A stretch of DNA of 64,000 bases from Denitromonas sp. GTDB lineage: Bacteria; Pseudomonadota; Gammaproteobacteria; Burkholderiales; Rhodocyclaceae. A program made the position numbers and the translations under genes. Every line of letters starts with the position of its first letter. Within the stretch, counting starts at the first letter, position 1. Location: positions 883,501 to 947,500 of the forward strand of contig NZ_JAUCBR010000004.1 in the NCBI RefSeq assembly GCF_034676725.1. The letters run 5' to 3'. The notes beneath the pieces were generated by a model, which saw only the letters and a program-made list of their open reading frames with translations, was not told the origin of the DNA and searched no databases. Shown here one piece after another: positions 43,176 to 53,874 of the stretch.

Positions 43176-44615
43176 ATGACGAGGACACTGGAAAACTTCA
43201 TCAACGGCCGCTTTGTCAGCGGCGACGGACTTGAACACATCGAGGTCCGCAACCCGGCCAACGGCGACGTGCTCGCCCACTTCCCGCTGTCGAACGCAGC
43301 CGTGGTCGAAGAGGCCCTGCACGCCGCGCGGCGCGCTCAGCCGGCCTGGGAGGCGCTGCCGGCCATCCAGCGGGCCGGCTATCTGCGCAAGATCGCCAGC
43401 CGCATCCGCAGCAACGCCGAGGCGCTGGCCGAGACCATCACCCGCGAGCAGGGCAAGGTGCTCGGCCTGGCGCGGGTAGAGGTCGACTTCACCGCCGACT
43501 ACATCGACTACATGGCCGAGTGGGCTCGCCGGATCGAGGGCGAGGTGATCCCCAGCGACCGCGTCGGCGAGAGCATCTTCCTGATGCGCCGCCCCATCGG
43601 CGTCACCGTCGGCATCCTGCCGTGGAACTTCCCGTTCTTCCTCATCGCGCGGAAGATGGCGCCGGCGCTGGTCACCGGCAACACCATCGTCATCAAGCCC
43701 AGTGAAGAGACGCCGATCAACGCCTTCGACTTCGCCCGCCTGGTCGACCAGGCCGAACTGCCGCCGGGGGTGTTCAACGTGGTCGGCGGCAATGGTGCCG
43801 GCGCTGGCGCGCAGCTGGCCGGCTCCCCCGCGGTCAACCTGGTCAGCTTCACCGGCAGCGTGGCCACCGGCAAACGCATCATGGCCGCCGCCGCCCCCAA
43901 CCTGACCCGCGTCAACCTCGAGCTCGGCGGCAAGGCGCCGGCCATCGTCACCGCGCAAGCCGATCTCGACCTGGCCGCCAAGGCCATCTGCGACTCCCGG
44001 GTGATCAACACCGGGCAAGTGTGCAACTGCGCCGAGCGGGTCTATGTCGAGCGGGCCGTTGCCCGCGAGTTCACCGAAAAAGTGACCCGGCGGATGGCCG
44101 ATGTGCGCTTTGGCGACCCCATTGCCGACCCCTCGGTGCACATGGGGCCGCTGGTCAACAAACAGGGCCTGGACAAGATTGCCGCCATGGTCGAGCGCGC
44201 CCGCGGCGATGGCGCCGAGGTGATCCTCGGCGGCAGCGTCGCACCGGGCGACAAGGGCTATCACTATTTGCCGACCGTGCTGGTCAACTGCCAGCATGAC
44301 ATGGAGATCATGCGCGCCGAAATCTTCGGCCCGGTGTTGCCGATCCAGGTCGTCGACAGCCTCGACGAAGCCATCGCCTGCTCGAACGACTCCGACTACG
44401 GCCTGACCTCGTCGATCTTCACCCGCGACCTGAAGGAGGCCATGCACGCCTGCAACGCCCTGAAGTTTGGCGAAACCTACGTCAACCGCGAGCACTTCGA
44501 GGCCATGCAGGGCTTCCACGCCGGCCGCCGCCACTCCGGCATCGGCGGCGCCGACGGCAAGCATGGCTTGCTCGAATACACCGAAACACAAGTCGTGTAC
44601 ATGCAGCACGGCTAA
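43176..44615 (+). CDS. Aldehyde dehydrogenase (AldA-like)
   Basis: The 479-residue NAD-dependent aldehyde dehydrogenase has the Rossmann segment LPWNFPFFLIARKMAPALV, the FTGSVATGK glycine motif, general base Glu249 (LELGGK) and catalytic Cys285 in GQVCNCAERV. The sequence resembles lactaldehyde/glycolaldehyde dehydrogenase AldA. It would oxidise the aldehyde made by the PQQ enzyme in the cytoplasm. It is the last gene of the operon before a strong terminator. Confidence 0.92.
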   Translation: MTRTLENFINGRFVSGDGLEHIEVRNPANGDVLAHFPLSNAAVVEEALHAARRAQPAWEALPAIQRAGYLRKIASRIRSNAEALAETITREQGKVLGLARVEVDFTADYIDYMAEWARRIEGEVIPSDRVGESIFLMRRPIGVTVGILPWNFPFFLIARKMAPALVTGNTIVIKPSEETPINAFDFARLVDQAELPPGVFNVVGGNGAGAGAQLAGSPAVNLVSFTGSVATGKRIMAAAAPNLTRVNLELGGKAPAIVTAQADLDLAAKAICDSRVINTGQVCNCAERVYVERAVAREFTEKVTRRMADVRFGDPIADPSVHMGPLVNKQGLDKIAAMVERARGDGAEVILGGSVAPGDKGYHYLPTVLVNCQHDMEIMRAEIFGPVLPIQVVDSLDEAIACSNDSDYGLTSSIFTRDLKEAMHACNALKFGETYVNREHFEAMQGFHAGRRHSGIGGADGKHGLLEYTETQVVYMQHG

Positions 44616-44660
44616 GCACGGGGCGGCCTGCCGCCCTGTCCCCCGCCTCCTCCTTTGGCC

Positions 44661-44690
44661 GGCTACGCCTGCGTAGCCGCCCCTTTTTTT
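44661..44690 (+). terminator. Operon terminator after aldehyde dehydrogenase
   Basis: GGCTACGC and GCGTAGCC form a perfect 8-bp stem, followed after five bases by seven T. It is 46 bases after the stop. Confidence 0.85.
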
Positions 44691-44831
44691 GCCCCGGCGA
44701 CGGGGCCTTTTGCCAGGAGATGCCAAGCCTTGCCTTGATGCCATACCACACCGCACCTAGTATTCACCGATACATCGAAAGAATGATAAGGGGCATGGCC
44801 ACGGCCAATGCTCCGACGTGGGGAGACCACC

Positions 44832-46736
<1,905 letters not shown>

Positions 46737-46870
46737 GCCCATCGGTGGGTGGGCGGCCGCCCCGCCTCCGGGCGGTGGCCGCGCACGATCGAATTGGCAC
46801 AGCTCAAAGCCCCTGACGGCCGATCTCGGCTAACATCCGCCCCTGATCCAAATCACTCTCAGGAACCCCG

Positions 46871-47545
46871 ATGACACGCACCCTGCTTTCTGTCGCACTC
46901 ATGACCCTGACCCTGACTGCCCATGCCGCAGACACCGTCGAACTGAAAACGCTGGAGCAGAAGATCGGCTACGGTGCCGGCATGCAGATGGGGCAGACAC
47001 TGATCCAGAGCGGTATGGACATGGACGAGGCCGCGGTGATTCAGGGCCTGAAAGACGCATTGGCCGGCCGCGAACCGCGCCTGTCGGGCCGCGACATGCG
47101 CGAAGCCTTCGTGATCGGTCAGGAAAAGGCGGATCAGAAGAAGATCGCCCGTGGCCAGAAAAACCTCGACGACGGCCGCGCCTTCCTCGCCGAAAACGGC
47201 AAGAAGAAAGGCGTCGTCACCACCGCCAGCGGCCTGCAATACAAAGTCATCAAAGCCGGCACCGGCAAAACCCCCAGCCGCACCGACACCGTCGTCACCC
47301 ACTACACCGGCAAACTGCTCGACGGCACCGTCTTCGACAGCTCCCGCGAACGCGGCGAACCGGCCACCTTCGGCGTCAGCCAAGTGATCACCGGCTGGAC
47401 CGAAGTGCTGCAACTGATGAAAGAAGGCGCCCGCTACGAGGTCTACATCCCCTCCGACCTCGCCTACGGCACCACCGGCGCCGGCGGCAAGATCGGCCCG
47501 AACGCCACGCTGGTGTTTGATGTGGAGTTGATTTCGGTGAAGTGA
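46871..47545 (+). CDS. FKBP-type peptidyl-prolyl isomerase, exported
   Basis: The 224-residue protein has a signal peptide ending TAHAAD, an N-terminal helical dimerisation domain (about 25-110) and a C-terminal FKBP domain (VTHYTGKLLDGTVFDSSRER, then VIPSDLAYG-like YIPSDLAYGTTGAGG). This is the FkpA/Mip layout. It is a periplasmic foldase. The gene stands alone upstream of the mobile scar. Confidence 0.93.
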   Translation: MTRTLLSVALMTLTLTAHAADTVELKTLEQKIGYGAGMQMGQTLIQSGMDMDEAAVIQGLKDALAGREPRLSGRDMREAFVIGQEKADQKKIARGQKNLDDGRAFLAENGKKKGVVTTASGLQYKVIKAGTGKTPSRTDTVVTHYTGKLLDGTVFDSSRERGEPATFGVSQVITGWTEVLQLMKEGARYEVYIPSDLAYGTTGAGGKIGPNATLVFDVELISVK

Positions 47546-47762
47546 GGGTTTTGGTGTTGTGCCTTGGGGCTCTGCGGGTAGGCGGGGCGCCAAGGAGTTT
47601 TCTTTTTAGGGGTTTTGACGGCGCCTATTCGGCCAGAGCTGTCAGTCGCTGATCTGTTCTGGAGCGGCAGCAACCCTTCGCCAAGCTGACGCTTGACCAA
47701 AGAAAAATCGCCGCTGCCACTCCTGGCCGTACCGCGAATTGCGACCCAGACTAAAAGTCCTA
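47546..47762. other. Gap between FKBP gene and insertion element
   Basis: About 215 bases hold no convincing gene. The right end carries the target TA at 47761-47762. Confidence 0.4.
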
Positions 47763-48580
47763 GGGCGCGTTCACAGTAACCAGATATACGCGCATGCGAT
47801 ATGCAAGAACGCATTGAACCGCGAAGCGAGCTTGTCGTAGCGCGTCGCGAGGCGCCTGAACTGTTTGAGCCGGTTGAAGAATCGCTCGACGAGGTTTCGC
47901 GCCTTGTAGCGGTGCCAGTCGGTATGGCGTTGGGTCGTGCGGTTGCACCGGGACGGGATAATGGCTTGGGCGCCGGAAGCTTCAATCGTTTCGATAAGAG
48001 CATCGCTGTCGTATCCCTTGTCGGCGATGACAGCTCCGGTCGGAATGGCCTCGACCAACGCGGCTCCTTGCGTGACGTCGGCTTCTTGCCCGCCGGTCAG
48101 GATCAGGCGCAGCGGGTTGCCGTGGGCGTCGACACTGGCGTGGATCTTGGTGGTCAGCCCACCCCGCGAGCGGCCGATCGCTTGATCGCCACCGTTTTTT
48201 TGGGAGCGCCGGCCGAATGCTGGTGGGCTCGGACAATGGTCGAGTCAATGAAAAGTTCTTCCAGATCGGCGTCGCCGCGCAGTGCTTCGGCAACGCGATC
48301 CCAGACTCCGTACGTTTCCCAGCGGGCGAAGCGGACATACACCGAGTGCCAGTTGCCAAACTCGGCCGGTAAGTCCCGCCAGGGATTTCCGACCCGAGCC
48401 GTGTATAGCACCGCCTCGACGAAGCGCCGGTTATCCGCCGCTCGCCCACCCTTGTCCGTTGGCTTGCCCGGAAGCAGATGCTCAATACGGGCCCACTGCG
48501 CGTCATCCAACATTCGCCGATCCATTGCTCACACCCAAATTCCAGAATGTGAACACATTTCGGCTACTGTGAACAGACCC
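47763..48580 (-). mobile_element. IS5-family (IS427-type) insertion sequence, 818 bp
   Basis: The element is bounded by imperfect terminal inverted repeats: GGGCGCGTTCACAGTAACC on the left, and GGGTCTGTTCACAGTAGCC read inward from the right (15 of 19 identical). It is flanked by TA at 47761-47762 and 48581-48582, the expected short target duplication. It encodes one frameshifted DDE transposase. It sits 24 bases before the integrase start. Confidence 0.9.
47771..48525 (-). CDS. IS5/IS427 transposase, programmed -1 frameshift
   Basis: OrfA starts at 48525 (MDRRMLDDAQWARIEHLLPG) and ends at 48154. A run of seven A at 48201-48195 in the message (CCCAAAAAAACGG) allows a -1 slip. Reading then continues as NGGDQAIGRSRGGLTTKIHA into the DDE core (ADKGYDSDALI and NLVERFFNRLKQFRRLATRY). 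The joined product is about 251 residues. The Asp-Asp-Glu triad is present (DSTIVRAH, ADKGYDSD, NLVERFF), so it may still be active. Confidence 0.88.
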
Positions 48581-48603
48581 TAACAACAGCCAAGGAAACC
48601 GTC

Positions 48604-49218
48604 ATGGAATCCTGTGAGCAAAGGGGCTCGTGGAACAAAGGAAAGCTGGTCGGGCAGAAGGCGCCCCTCAAGCCCAAGGAGATCTGGACCATCCGGATCA
48701 ACCTCCAAAACGACCATCAAGTACGCGACCTGGCCCTGTTCAATCTGGCCATCGACAGCAAGCTGCGCGGATGTGACCTCGTCAATATTCGCGTTCACGA
48801 TGTAACGCATGGAGGACAAGTACTGGCACGTGCAATGGTGATTCAGCGAAAGACCAAACGCCCAGTGCAGTTCGAACTGACCGAACCAACACGCAACGCC
48901 ATCGCGGCTTGGCTCGAGACGGCGAAGCTGCAAGCGCACGACTTTTTGTTTCCCAGTCGGTTACACAGCTCACCGCACCTGTTGACACGCCAGTACGCCA
49001 GGATTGTCGATCACTGGGTCGCCTCCGCCGGCCTTGACCCTTCAGCCTACGGCACACACTCCATGCGCCGGACGAAAGCGACGCTGATCTACAAACGGAC
49101 GAAGAACCTGCGAGCCGTCCAACTGCTGCTTGGACACGCAAAGTTGGAGAGCACGGTGCGGTATCTCGGCATCGATGTCGATGACGCGTTGGAAATTGCC
49201 GAGCAGATCGAGATTTGA
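48604..49218 (+). CDS. Short tyrosine recombinase/integrase
   Basis: The 204-residue protein contains only the catalytic part of a phage-type integrase: KLRGCDL (first Arg), the HSMRRTK box with His and Arg, then LLGHAKLESTVRYLGI with a His and the nucleophilic Tyr. The N-terminal arm and core-binding domains are short or missing. The conserved residues are intact. The IS lies 24 bases upstream and may have replaced its promoter. No matching attachment repeats were seen. Confidence 0.8.
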   Translation: MESCEQRGSWNKGKLVGQKAPLKPKEIWTIRINLQNDHQVRDLALFNLAIDSKLRGCDLVNIRVHDVTHGGQVLARAMVIQRKTKRPVQFELTEPTRNAIAAWLETAKLQAHDFLFPSRLHSSPHLLTRQYARIVDHWVASAGLDPSAYGTHSMRRTKATLIYKRTKNLRAVQLLLGHAKLESTVRYLGIDVDDALEIAEQIEI

Positions 49219-49261
49219 GGTGCGTAGAGCCCGTTGTCAGTGCTGGGAAGCGTTCGGCGGG

Positions 49262-49426
49262 CTGAAACAGCATGGCCGGCAGTGCAATGGAGAACACGAA
49301 GCGGTTCAGGGCGTCACTGACCGATTCTGTCCAGCCGCCCCATCGAACAAGGCCGTATCCGAGCAGAATCAGTAGGAAGAGTGGCGCGATGAAACACGGA
49401 TGAGCTTGCCTGCTGAGGGTGCTCAA
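49262..49426 (-). pseudogene. AEC-family permease, 5' fragment
   Basis: The frame gives PLFLLILLGYGLVRWGGW and SDALNRFVFSIALPAMLFQ, which match the first 50 residues of AEC (auxin efflux carrier) family permeases. After LFQ the family sequence stops, and unrelated DNA leading to the integrase follows. The start is unclear (TTG 49426). It lies just downstream of tarD on the same strand. It may be the lost tartrate or dicarboxylate carrier of that operon. Confidence 0.7.
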
Positions 49427-49469
49427 TGACGCCGGTTCTTGTTAAGACGAGACAACAGCAAGCCGGTGG

Positions 49470-49502
49470 GTCTGGGGCGCGATGAGCGAGTGCGCCCCAG
49501 AC
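49470..49502 (-). terminator. Hairpin after tarD
   Basis: GTCTGGGGCGC and its complement form an 11-bp stem, with no T run. It is 13 bases past the tarD stop and may end or stabilise its transcript. Confidence 0.5.
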
Positions 49503-49514
49503 ACCACTACAATT

Positions 49515-50681
49515 TTAATCGACGAGTTTACGCATTTCGACGATCAGGTCCGATTTGCCTTCGAAGCCGATCCCCGGCAACTCGGGCAGGGTGACATAGC
49601 CGTTATCCACCGTCACGCCATCCGGGAATCCGCCGTAGGGCTGGAACAGATCCGGGTAGGACTCGTTGCCGCCAAGGCCGAGGCCGGCGGCGATGTTCAG
49701 TGACATCTGGTGACCGCCGTGGGGGATGCAGCGGCTGGCCGACCAGCCATGCTCCTTGAGCATCTCGAGCGTGCGCAGGTATTCCACCAGACCGTAGCTG
49801 AGCGCGCAGTCGAACTGCAGCCAGTCGCGGTCGGCGCGCATGCCACCGTAGCGGATGAGGTTGCGCGCATCCTGCATGGAGAACAGGTCTTCGCCGGTCG
49901 CCATGGGGTTGGGATAGTAGTTGCGCAGGGTGGCCTGGAGTTCGAAGTCGAGCGGGTCGCCCGGCTCTTCGTACCAGAACAGGTCGTATTGCGAGAGCGC
50001 CTTGGCGTACTGGATGGCGGTGTCCAGATCGAAGCGGCCGTTGGCGTCCACCGCCAGCTTCTGGCCGTCCTGCAGCACGCTCAGGATCGAGTCGATGCGT
50101 CGCAGGTCTTCATCGAGTGAAGCGCCGCCGATCTTCTTCTTCACCACCGTGTAGCCGCGGTCGATGTAGCTGCGCATCTCGTCCTTGAGCTTCTCGTGGT
50201 CCTGGCCCGGGTAGTAGTAGCCACCAGCGGCGTAGACGAAGATCTCGCGGTTGGCTGTGCCGTTGCCATAGCGGTCGGCCAGCAGCTGGAACAGCGGCTT
50301 GCCTTCGATCTTGGCCACCGCATCCCAGATTGCCATGTCGATGGTGCCGATGGCGACCGAACGTTCCCCATGGCCACCGGGTTTCTCGTTGGTGAACATG
50401 CACGCCCAGATCTTGTGCGGGTCGAGGTTGGTGCCGGCCTCGTCGATGAGGCTGTCCGGATCGGCCGCCAGGATGCGCGGAATGAAGCGCTCGCGCATCA
50501 ACGTGCCCTGACCATAGCGACCATTGGAATTGAAGCCGTAACCGACCACGGGTTTGCCATCGCGGATGACATCGGTCACCACCGCGACCACGCTCAGCGT
50601 CATCTTGCTGAAGTCGATGTAGGCATTGCGGATGGGTGAGCTGATCGGAACGGTCTTTTCGCGGATGTCCACGATTTTCAT
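49515..50681 (-). CDS. tarD: D(-)-tartrate dehydratase
   Basis: The 388-residue enolase-superfamily enzyme closely resembles Bradyrhizobium TarD along its length, including SSPIRNAYIDFSKMTLSVVA and RCIPHGGHQMSLNIAAGLG. The catalytic Lys lies in VVKKKIGG (181-183), the metal ligands are Asp212 (LAVDANGRF), Glu239 and Glu264 region (ATGED), and the general acid-base His is in IPHGGH (321). It converts D-tartrate to oxaloacetate. It is divergent from a LysR gene. Confidence 0.93.
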   Translation of the reverse strand: MKIVDIREKTVPISSPIRNAYIDFSKMTLSVVAVVTDVIRDGKPVVGYGFNSNGRYGQGTLMRERFIPRILAADPDSLIDEAGTNLDPHKIWACMFTNEKPGGHGERSVAIGTIDMAIWDAVAKIEGKPLFQLLADRYGNGTANREIFVYAAGGYYYPGQDHEKLKDEMRSYIDRGYTVVKKKIGGASLDEDLRRIDSILSVLQDGQKLAVDANGRFDLDTAIQYAKALSQYDLFWYEEPGDPLDFELQATLRNYYPNPMATGEDLFSMQDARNLIRYGGMRADRDWLQFDCALSYGLVEYLRTLEMLKEHGWSASRCIPHGGHQMSLNIAAGLGLGGNESYPDLFQPYGGFPDGVTVDNGYVTLPELPGIGFEGKSDLIVEMRKLVD

Positions 50682-50790
50682 GAGTGTCTCCTGTCGGGTT
50701 GGAGCTGGCGGATTCGCTCCAGTGACGCTAGGATACTTTTAAGAGATGAGTGTGTTTTTAATCAATTAATTAGATGTTTATTCAGAAAAA

Positions 50791-51699
50791 TTGAAAACTT
50801 CGACGGTGCCCGAACTCGAGTTCTTCGTGCTGCTGAACCGGCTGGGCAGTCTCTCGGCTGCCGCCCGCGCGCTCGACATCACGCCGCCGGCGGCGACCAT
50901 GCGGCTCGCGGCCATGGAAAAGCGCATCGGCGTGCGCCTGCTCAACCGGACGACGCGAAAGATCAGCCTCACGCCGGAAGGCGAGATCTATCTCGAGCAT
51001 GCGACCCGACTCATCGATGAACTGCGCGAGTTGGATGCGGTGGTCTCAGGGCACGGACGCGACCCGCGCGGCCTGTTGCGGATCAACGCGCCCCTGGGCT
51101 TCGGGCGCACCGTGATCGCACCGTTGGTGTCCGCGTTCAACGAACGCTACCCCGAGGTCGAGGTTCAACTCGATGTCACCGATCGGCCGGTCGACCTGAT
51201 CGAACAGGGCGTCGACCTGGCGATCCGCTTCGGTGAGTTGCCCGACAATCGCACGCACGCCCGGCGCATCATGAGCAACCGGCGTTTCCTGTGCGCCGCG
51301 CCGGCCTACCTCGACCGTTTCGGGACACCGAAGCGGCTTGAGGATCTGACGAAACACCGTTGCATCGTCCATCGGCAGAACAATGAAGCCTATGGCGTGT
51401 GGCGGTTCCTGGTGGACGGGCGAACCGATGTCGTGAAGGTCCAGGGCGCCCTGTCGAGCAACGACGGCGCCATCGTGCAGGGCTGGGCGCTCGACGGGCG
51501 CGGGATCGTCATCCGCTCGGAGTGGGACGTCACCCGTCATCTTGAGAGCGGCGCTCTGCGTCGCATCCTGCCCGAGTGCACCCTGCCCAGCGCCGACCTG
51601 TACGCCTACTACCCGAGCAAGCAGCATCTGCCGGCCCGGGTCCGCAGTTTCATCAACTTCCTGGTCGAGCGGCTCGGGAATGAAACGGACGGGCCTTGA
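50791..51699 (+). CDS. LysR-type regulator of tarD region
   Basis: The 302-residue protein has a LysR helix-turn-helix (LGSLSAAARALDITPPAATM, then RLAAMEKRIGVRLLNRTTR) and a ligand-binding domain. The TTG start at 50791 was used; GTG 50806 is an alternative. It is divergent from tarD. The 109-base interval contains the palindrome TTAATCAATTAA (50758-50769), a candidate LysR site. Sensing D-tartrate is inferred from position. Confidence 0.85.
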   Translation: MKTSTVPELEFFVLLNRLGSLSAAARALDITPPAATMRLAAMEKRIGVRLLNRTTRKISLTPEGEIYLEHATRLIDELRELDAVVSGHGRDPRGLLRINAPLGFGRTVIAPLVSAFNERYPEVEVQLDVTDRPVDLIEQGVDLAIRFGELPDNRTHARRIMSNRRFLCAAPAYLDRFGTPKRLEDLTKHRCIVHRQNNEAYGVWRFLVDGRTDVVKVQGALSSNDGAIVQGWALDGRGIVIRSEWDVTRHLESGALRRILPECTLPSADLYAYYPSKQHLPARVRSFINFLVERLGNETDGP

Positions 51700-51727
51700 T
51701 GGCGCACATCCGGAACGCGCAATGAAG

Positions 51728-51760
51728 ATCGCCCGCCGGGATGACGACCCGGCGGGCGAT
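51728..51760. terminator. Hairpin between convergent LysR and TctA genes
   Basis: ATCGCCCGCCGGG and its exact complement form a 13-bp stem with a seven-base loop. It lies between two converging genes and fits a bidirectional terminator. Confidence 0.65.
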
Positions 51761-51789
51761 ACGAGCGTTGGATCGAGAAGGCGTGGCGC

Positions 51790-53805
51790 TCAGATCAACA
51801 GGGAAACCGGCATTCGCAGTCCCAGCACGCTCACCATGATGAAATAAAACGCACCGACGAACGCAATCGCCGTGGTGCCGTAGACCGCCGTGGTTCTCGT
51901 GTCGGGACGCTCGAAAGTCGCCAGCCCGATCAGGATCAGGAATGCCGCGATGCTGGTCACCAGAAAGCCCACTTTCGGCATGAGTGCTGCCCAGAGGCCG
52001 AGGGTGACGATCAAGGCAAGGCGGCGCACCATCGAGCCCTCGTCCTGCGTTTCGCGTTCGCCCGCAGCGCGCTTCGGCAACGCCAGCTGGCGGGCGATCA
52101 GCACCACCGACAACACCCCGAGAATGACGGCGACCGTGCCCGGGAAGACCGAGCCCATGGCCGACATGCCGTTCGTTTGCACAAAGGCCACGTACGAGAG
52201 TGCCGCCAGGCCGACGCCCCAGGCGATGGTCGGTAGGTCACGGTAATGAACGACCTCGTCCTCATGGGTGGTGTCTTCGACGACGGTGTCGGTCTTTTCG
52301 ATCGTGACTTTAGGCGTTCGTGTCTTCTTCCAGAGGGCGCCGATGACCGGGTAGGACAGCGTGAGTACGGCGAACCCAATGATCGCCATGCTGATCGGCC
52401 GGCCGAAGAACATCTCCATGATCGCGTTCTGGGCGTTCCCCATGAGGTAAGCCTGTACGAAGCCTTGCTCGGCGATCTGTCCGAGGACGAGCCCGAGGAC
52501 GATCGGCGATGGCGTGAAGCCGAATCGCTGCAGCACCCAGGCCAGCACCCCGAGGACGACCATGATGATCGTGTCGTCCGGGTTGCTGTGGATGGCGAAG
52601 CTACCCACCACGGTGAGGAACGCCACCGCAGGCACCAGCAGGGATTTGGGCACGCGCACGATGGTCCGGTAGGCATAACGGCCCAGCAGCAGGCCCACCG
52701 GCAGCATCAACAGGGTGGCGATCAGCAACCCGTACATGAAGGTGTAGACGATGCCGCCCTGTTCGTTGAAGAGGCTGGGCCCGATCTTCAGGCCCTGAAC
52801 CAGCAGCCCGCCCAGGATGATGGCGTCGGGCGGCGTGCCGGGAATGCCCAGCACCAGGGTAGGAATGAAGCCGCCGCCCACGGTGGCATTGTTCGATGCC
52901 TCGGTCGCGATGACGCCATCGGGCTCACCTGTGCCGAAGCGTTCGGGGTGCTTCGAATTGCGCCGCGCTTCGGAGTACGAGATCAGGCCCGCAATCGAGC
53001 CGCCCGCGCCCGGCAACATACCGATGGCGGTACCGATCGCCGAGCTTCGCAGCACGTTGAATTTGCTGCGCACCGTGATCCTGACCGCTTCCATGAAGCG
53101 GAATCCGCTCTTGTCCTCGAGCACATTGAGGTGGCCGGCCTTGCTGGCGACCAGGTCGATGATGACCGGCACGCAGTACAGGCCGATGATGCCTGAGGTC
53201 AGGTCGAAGCCGCCCAGCAAAATCTGGGTGTCCATCGTATAGCGCACATCGCCCCCGACGACGGCGACGCCGACCGTGGACATGAGCAAACCGATACAGG
53301 CGCCAATCAGTCCTTTGACGGTATTGCCCGCAGACAGGGAAGAGATCAGCGTGAGCCCGAGAATGGCGAGCCAGAAATATTCGACCGGCCCGAACATCAA
53401 TGCGACGTTGGCCAGCGGGGGGGCCAGGAACAGCAGGGTGAGGGCACCGACCAGGCCACCGGCGACCGACGCGATCGTGGCCAGGGTGACAGCCAGTGCG
53501 CCGTCACCGCGTTTGGCCATCGGATAGCCGTCGAAGGTGGTCGAGATAGACGAGGGTGTCCCGGGCGTATTCACGAGAATCGCAGCGAAAGCGCCGCCGT
53601 AGATGGCTCCGGTGTAGATCGCGCCCAGCGCGATCAGTCCCGATGCTGGGGACATGGCGAAGGTGAAGGGCACGAGAATGGCGACGGCCATGGTGGCCGA
53701 CAGGCCCGGGAGCGCGCCGATGATCGTGCCCAGCGTGACGCCTGCGAGCGCCAGCATGAGGTTGAACGGCGTGAGCGCGTCCAGCAAATAACTGAAGACT
53801 TCCAT
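51790..53805 (-). CDS. Tripartite tricarboxylate transporter, fused TctA-TctB
   Basis: The 671-residue membrane protein has a TctA domain (residues 1 to about 500; MEVFSYLLDALTPFNLMLAL start and GALPGLSATMAVAILVPFTF). After the charged linker around 505-525, a TctB-like domain with four helices ends in FIMVSVLGLRMPVSLLI. In most systems TctA and TctB are separate, so this is a fusion. With TctC it would import a di- or tricarboxylate. Tartrate is the likely substrate from context. Confidence 0.9.
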   Translation of the reverse strand: MEVFSYLLDALTPFNLMLALAGVTLGTIIGALPGLSATMAVAILVPFTFAMSPASGLIALGAIYTGAIYGGAFAAILVNTPGTPSSISTTFDGYPMAKRGDGALAVTLATIASVAGGLVGALTLLFLAPPLANVALMFGPVEYFWLAILGLTLISSLSAGNTVKGLIGACIGLLMSTVGVAVVGGDVRYTMDTQILLGGFDLTSGIIGLYCVPVIIDLVASKAGHLNVLEDKSGFRFMEAVRITVRSKFNVLRSSAIGTAIGMLPGAGGSIAGLISYSEARRNSKHPERFGTGEPDGVIATEASNNATVGGGFIPTLVLGIPGTPPDAIILGGLLVQGLKIGPSLFNEQGGIVYTFMYGLLIATLLMLPVGLLLGRYAYRTIVRVPKSLLVPAVAFLTVVGSFAIHSNPDDTIIMVVLGVLAWVLQRFGFTPSPIVLGLVLGQIAEQGFVQAYLMGNAQNAIMEMFFGRPISMAIIGFAVLTLSYPVIGALWKKTRTPKVTIEKTDTVVEDTTHEDEVVHYRDLPTIAWGVGLAALSYVAFVQTNGMSAMGSVFPGTVAVILGVLSVVLIARQLALPKRAAGERETQDEGSMVRRLALIVTLGLWAALMPKVGFLVTSIAAFLILIGLATFERPDTRTTAVYGTTAIAFVGAFYFIMVSVLGLRMPVSLLI

Positions 53806-53832
53806 GATGAGCGTCCTGTTGTCAGGTCAGGA

Positions 53833-53862
53833 AGCGGGGTCACGCCAAGGGCGTGCCCCGCT
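53833..53862 (-). other. Intercistronic hairpin between tctC and tctAB
   Basis: AGCGGGG and CCCCGCT pair, extended by CACGCC/GGCGTG. Such hairpins after binding-protein genes often favour TctC excess over the membrane subunits. Confidence 0.5.
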
Positions 53863-53874
53863 GTGAATGGCGCT

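Noticed and set aside
39675..44756. Very long open frames on the minus strand opposite the alcohol dehydrogenase and aldehyde dehydrogenase genes
   Set aside because: They mirror the GC-rich third codon positions of the real plus-strand genes, and their translations are Gly/Ala/Val/His-rich without domains.
47763..49426. Prophage or integrative element
   Set aside because: Only one IS, one short integrase and a gene stump are present; no structural phage or conjugation genes and no attachment repeats were seen.
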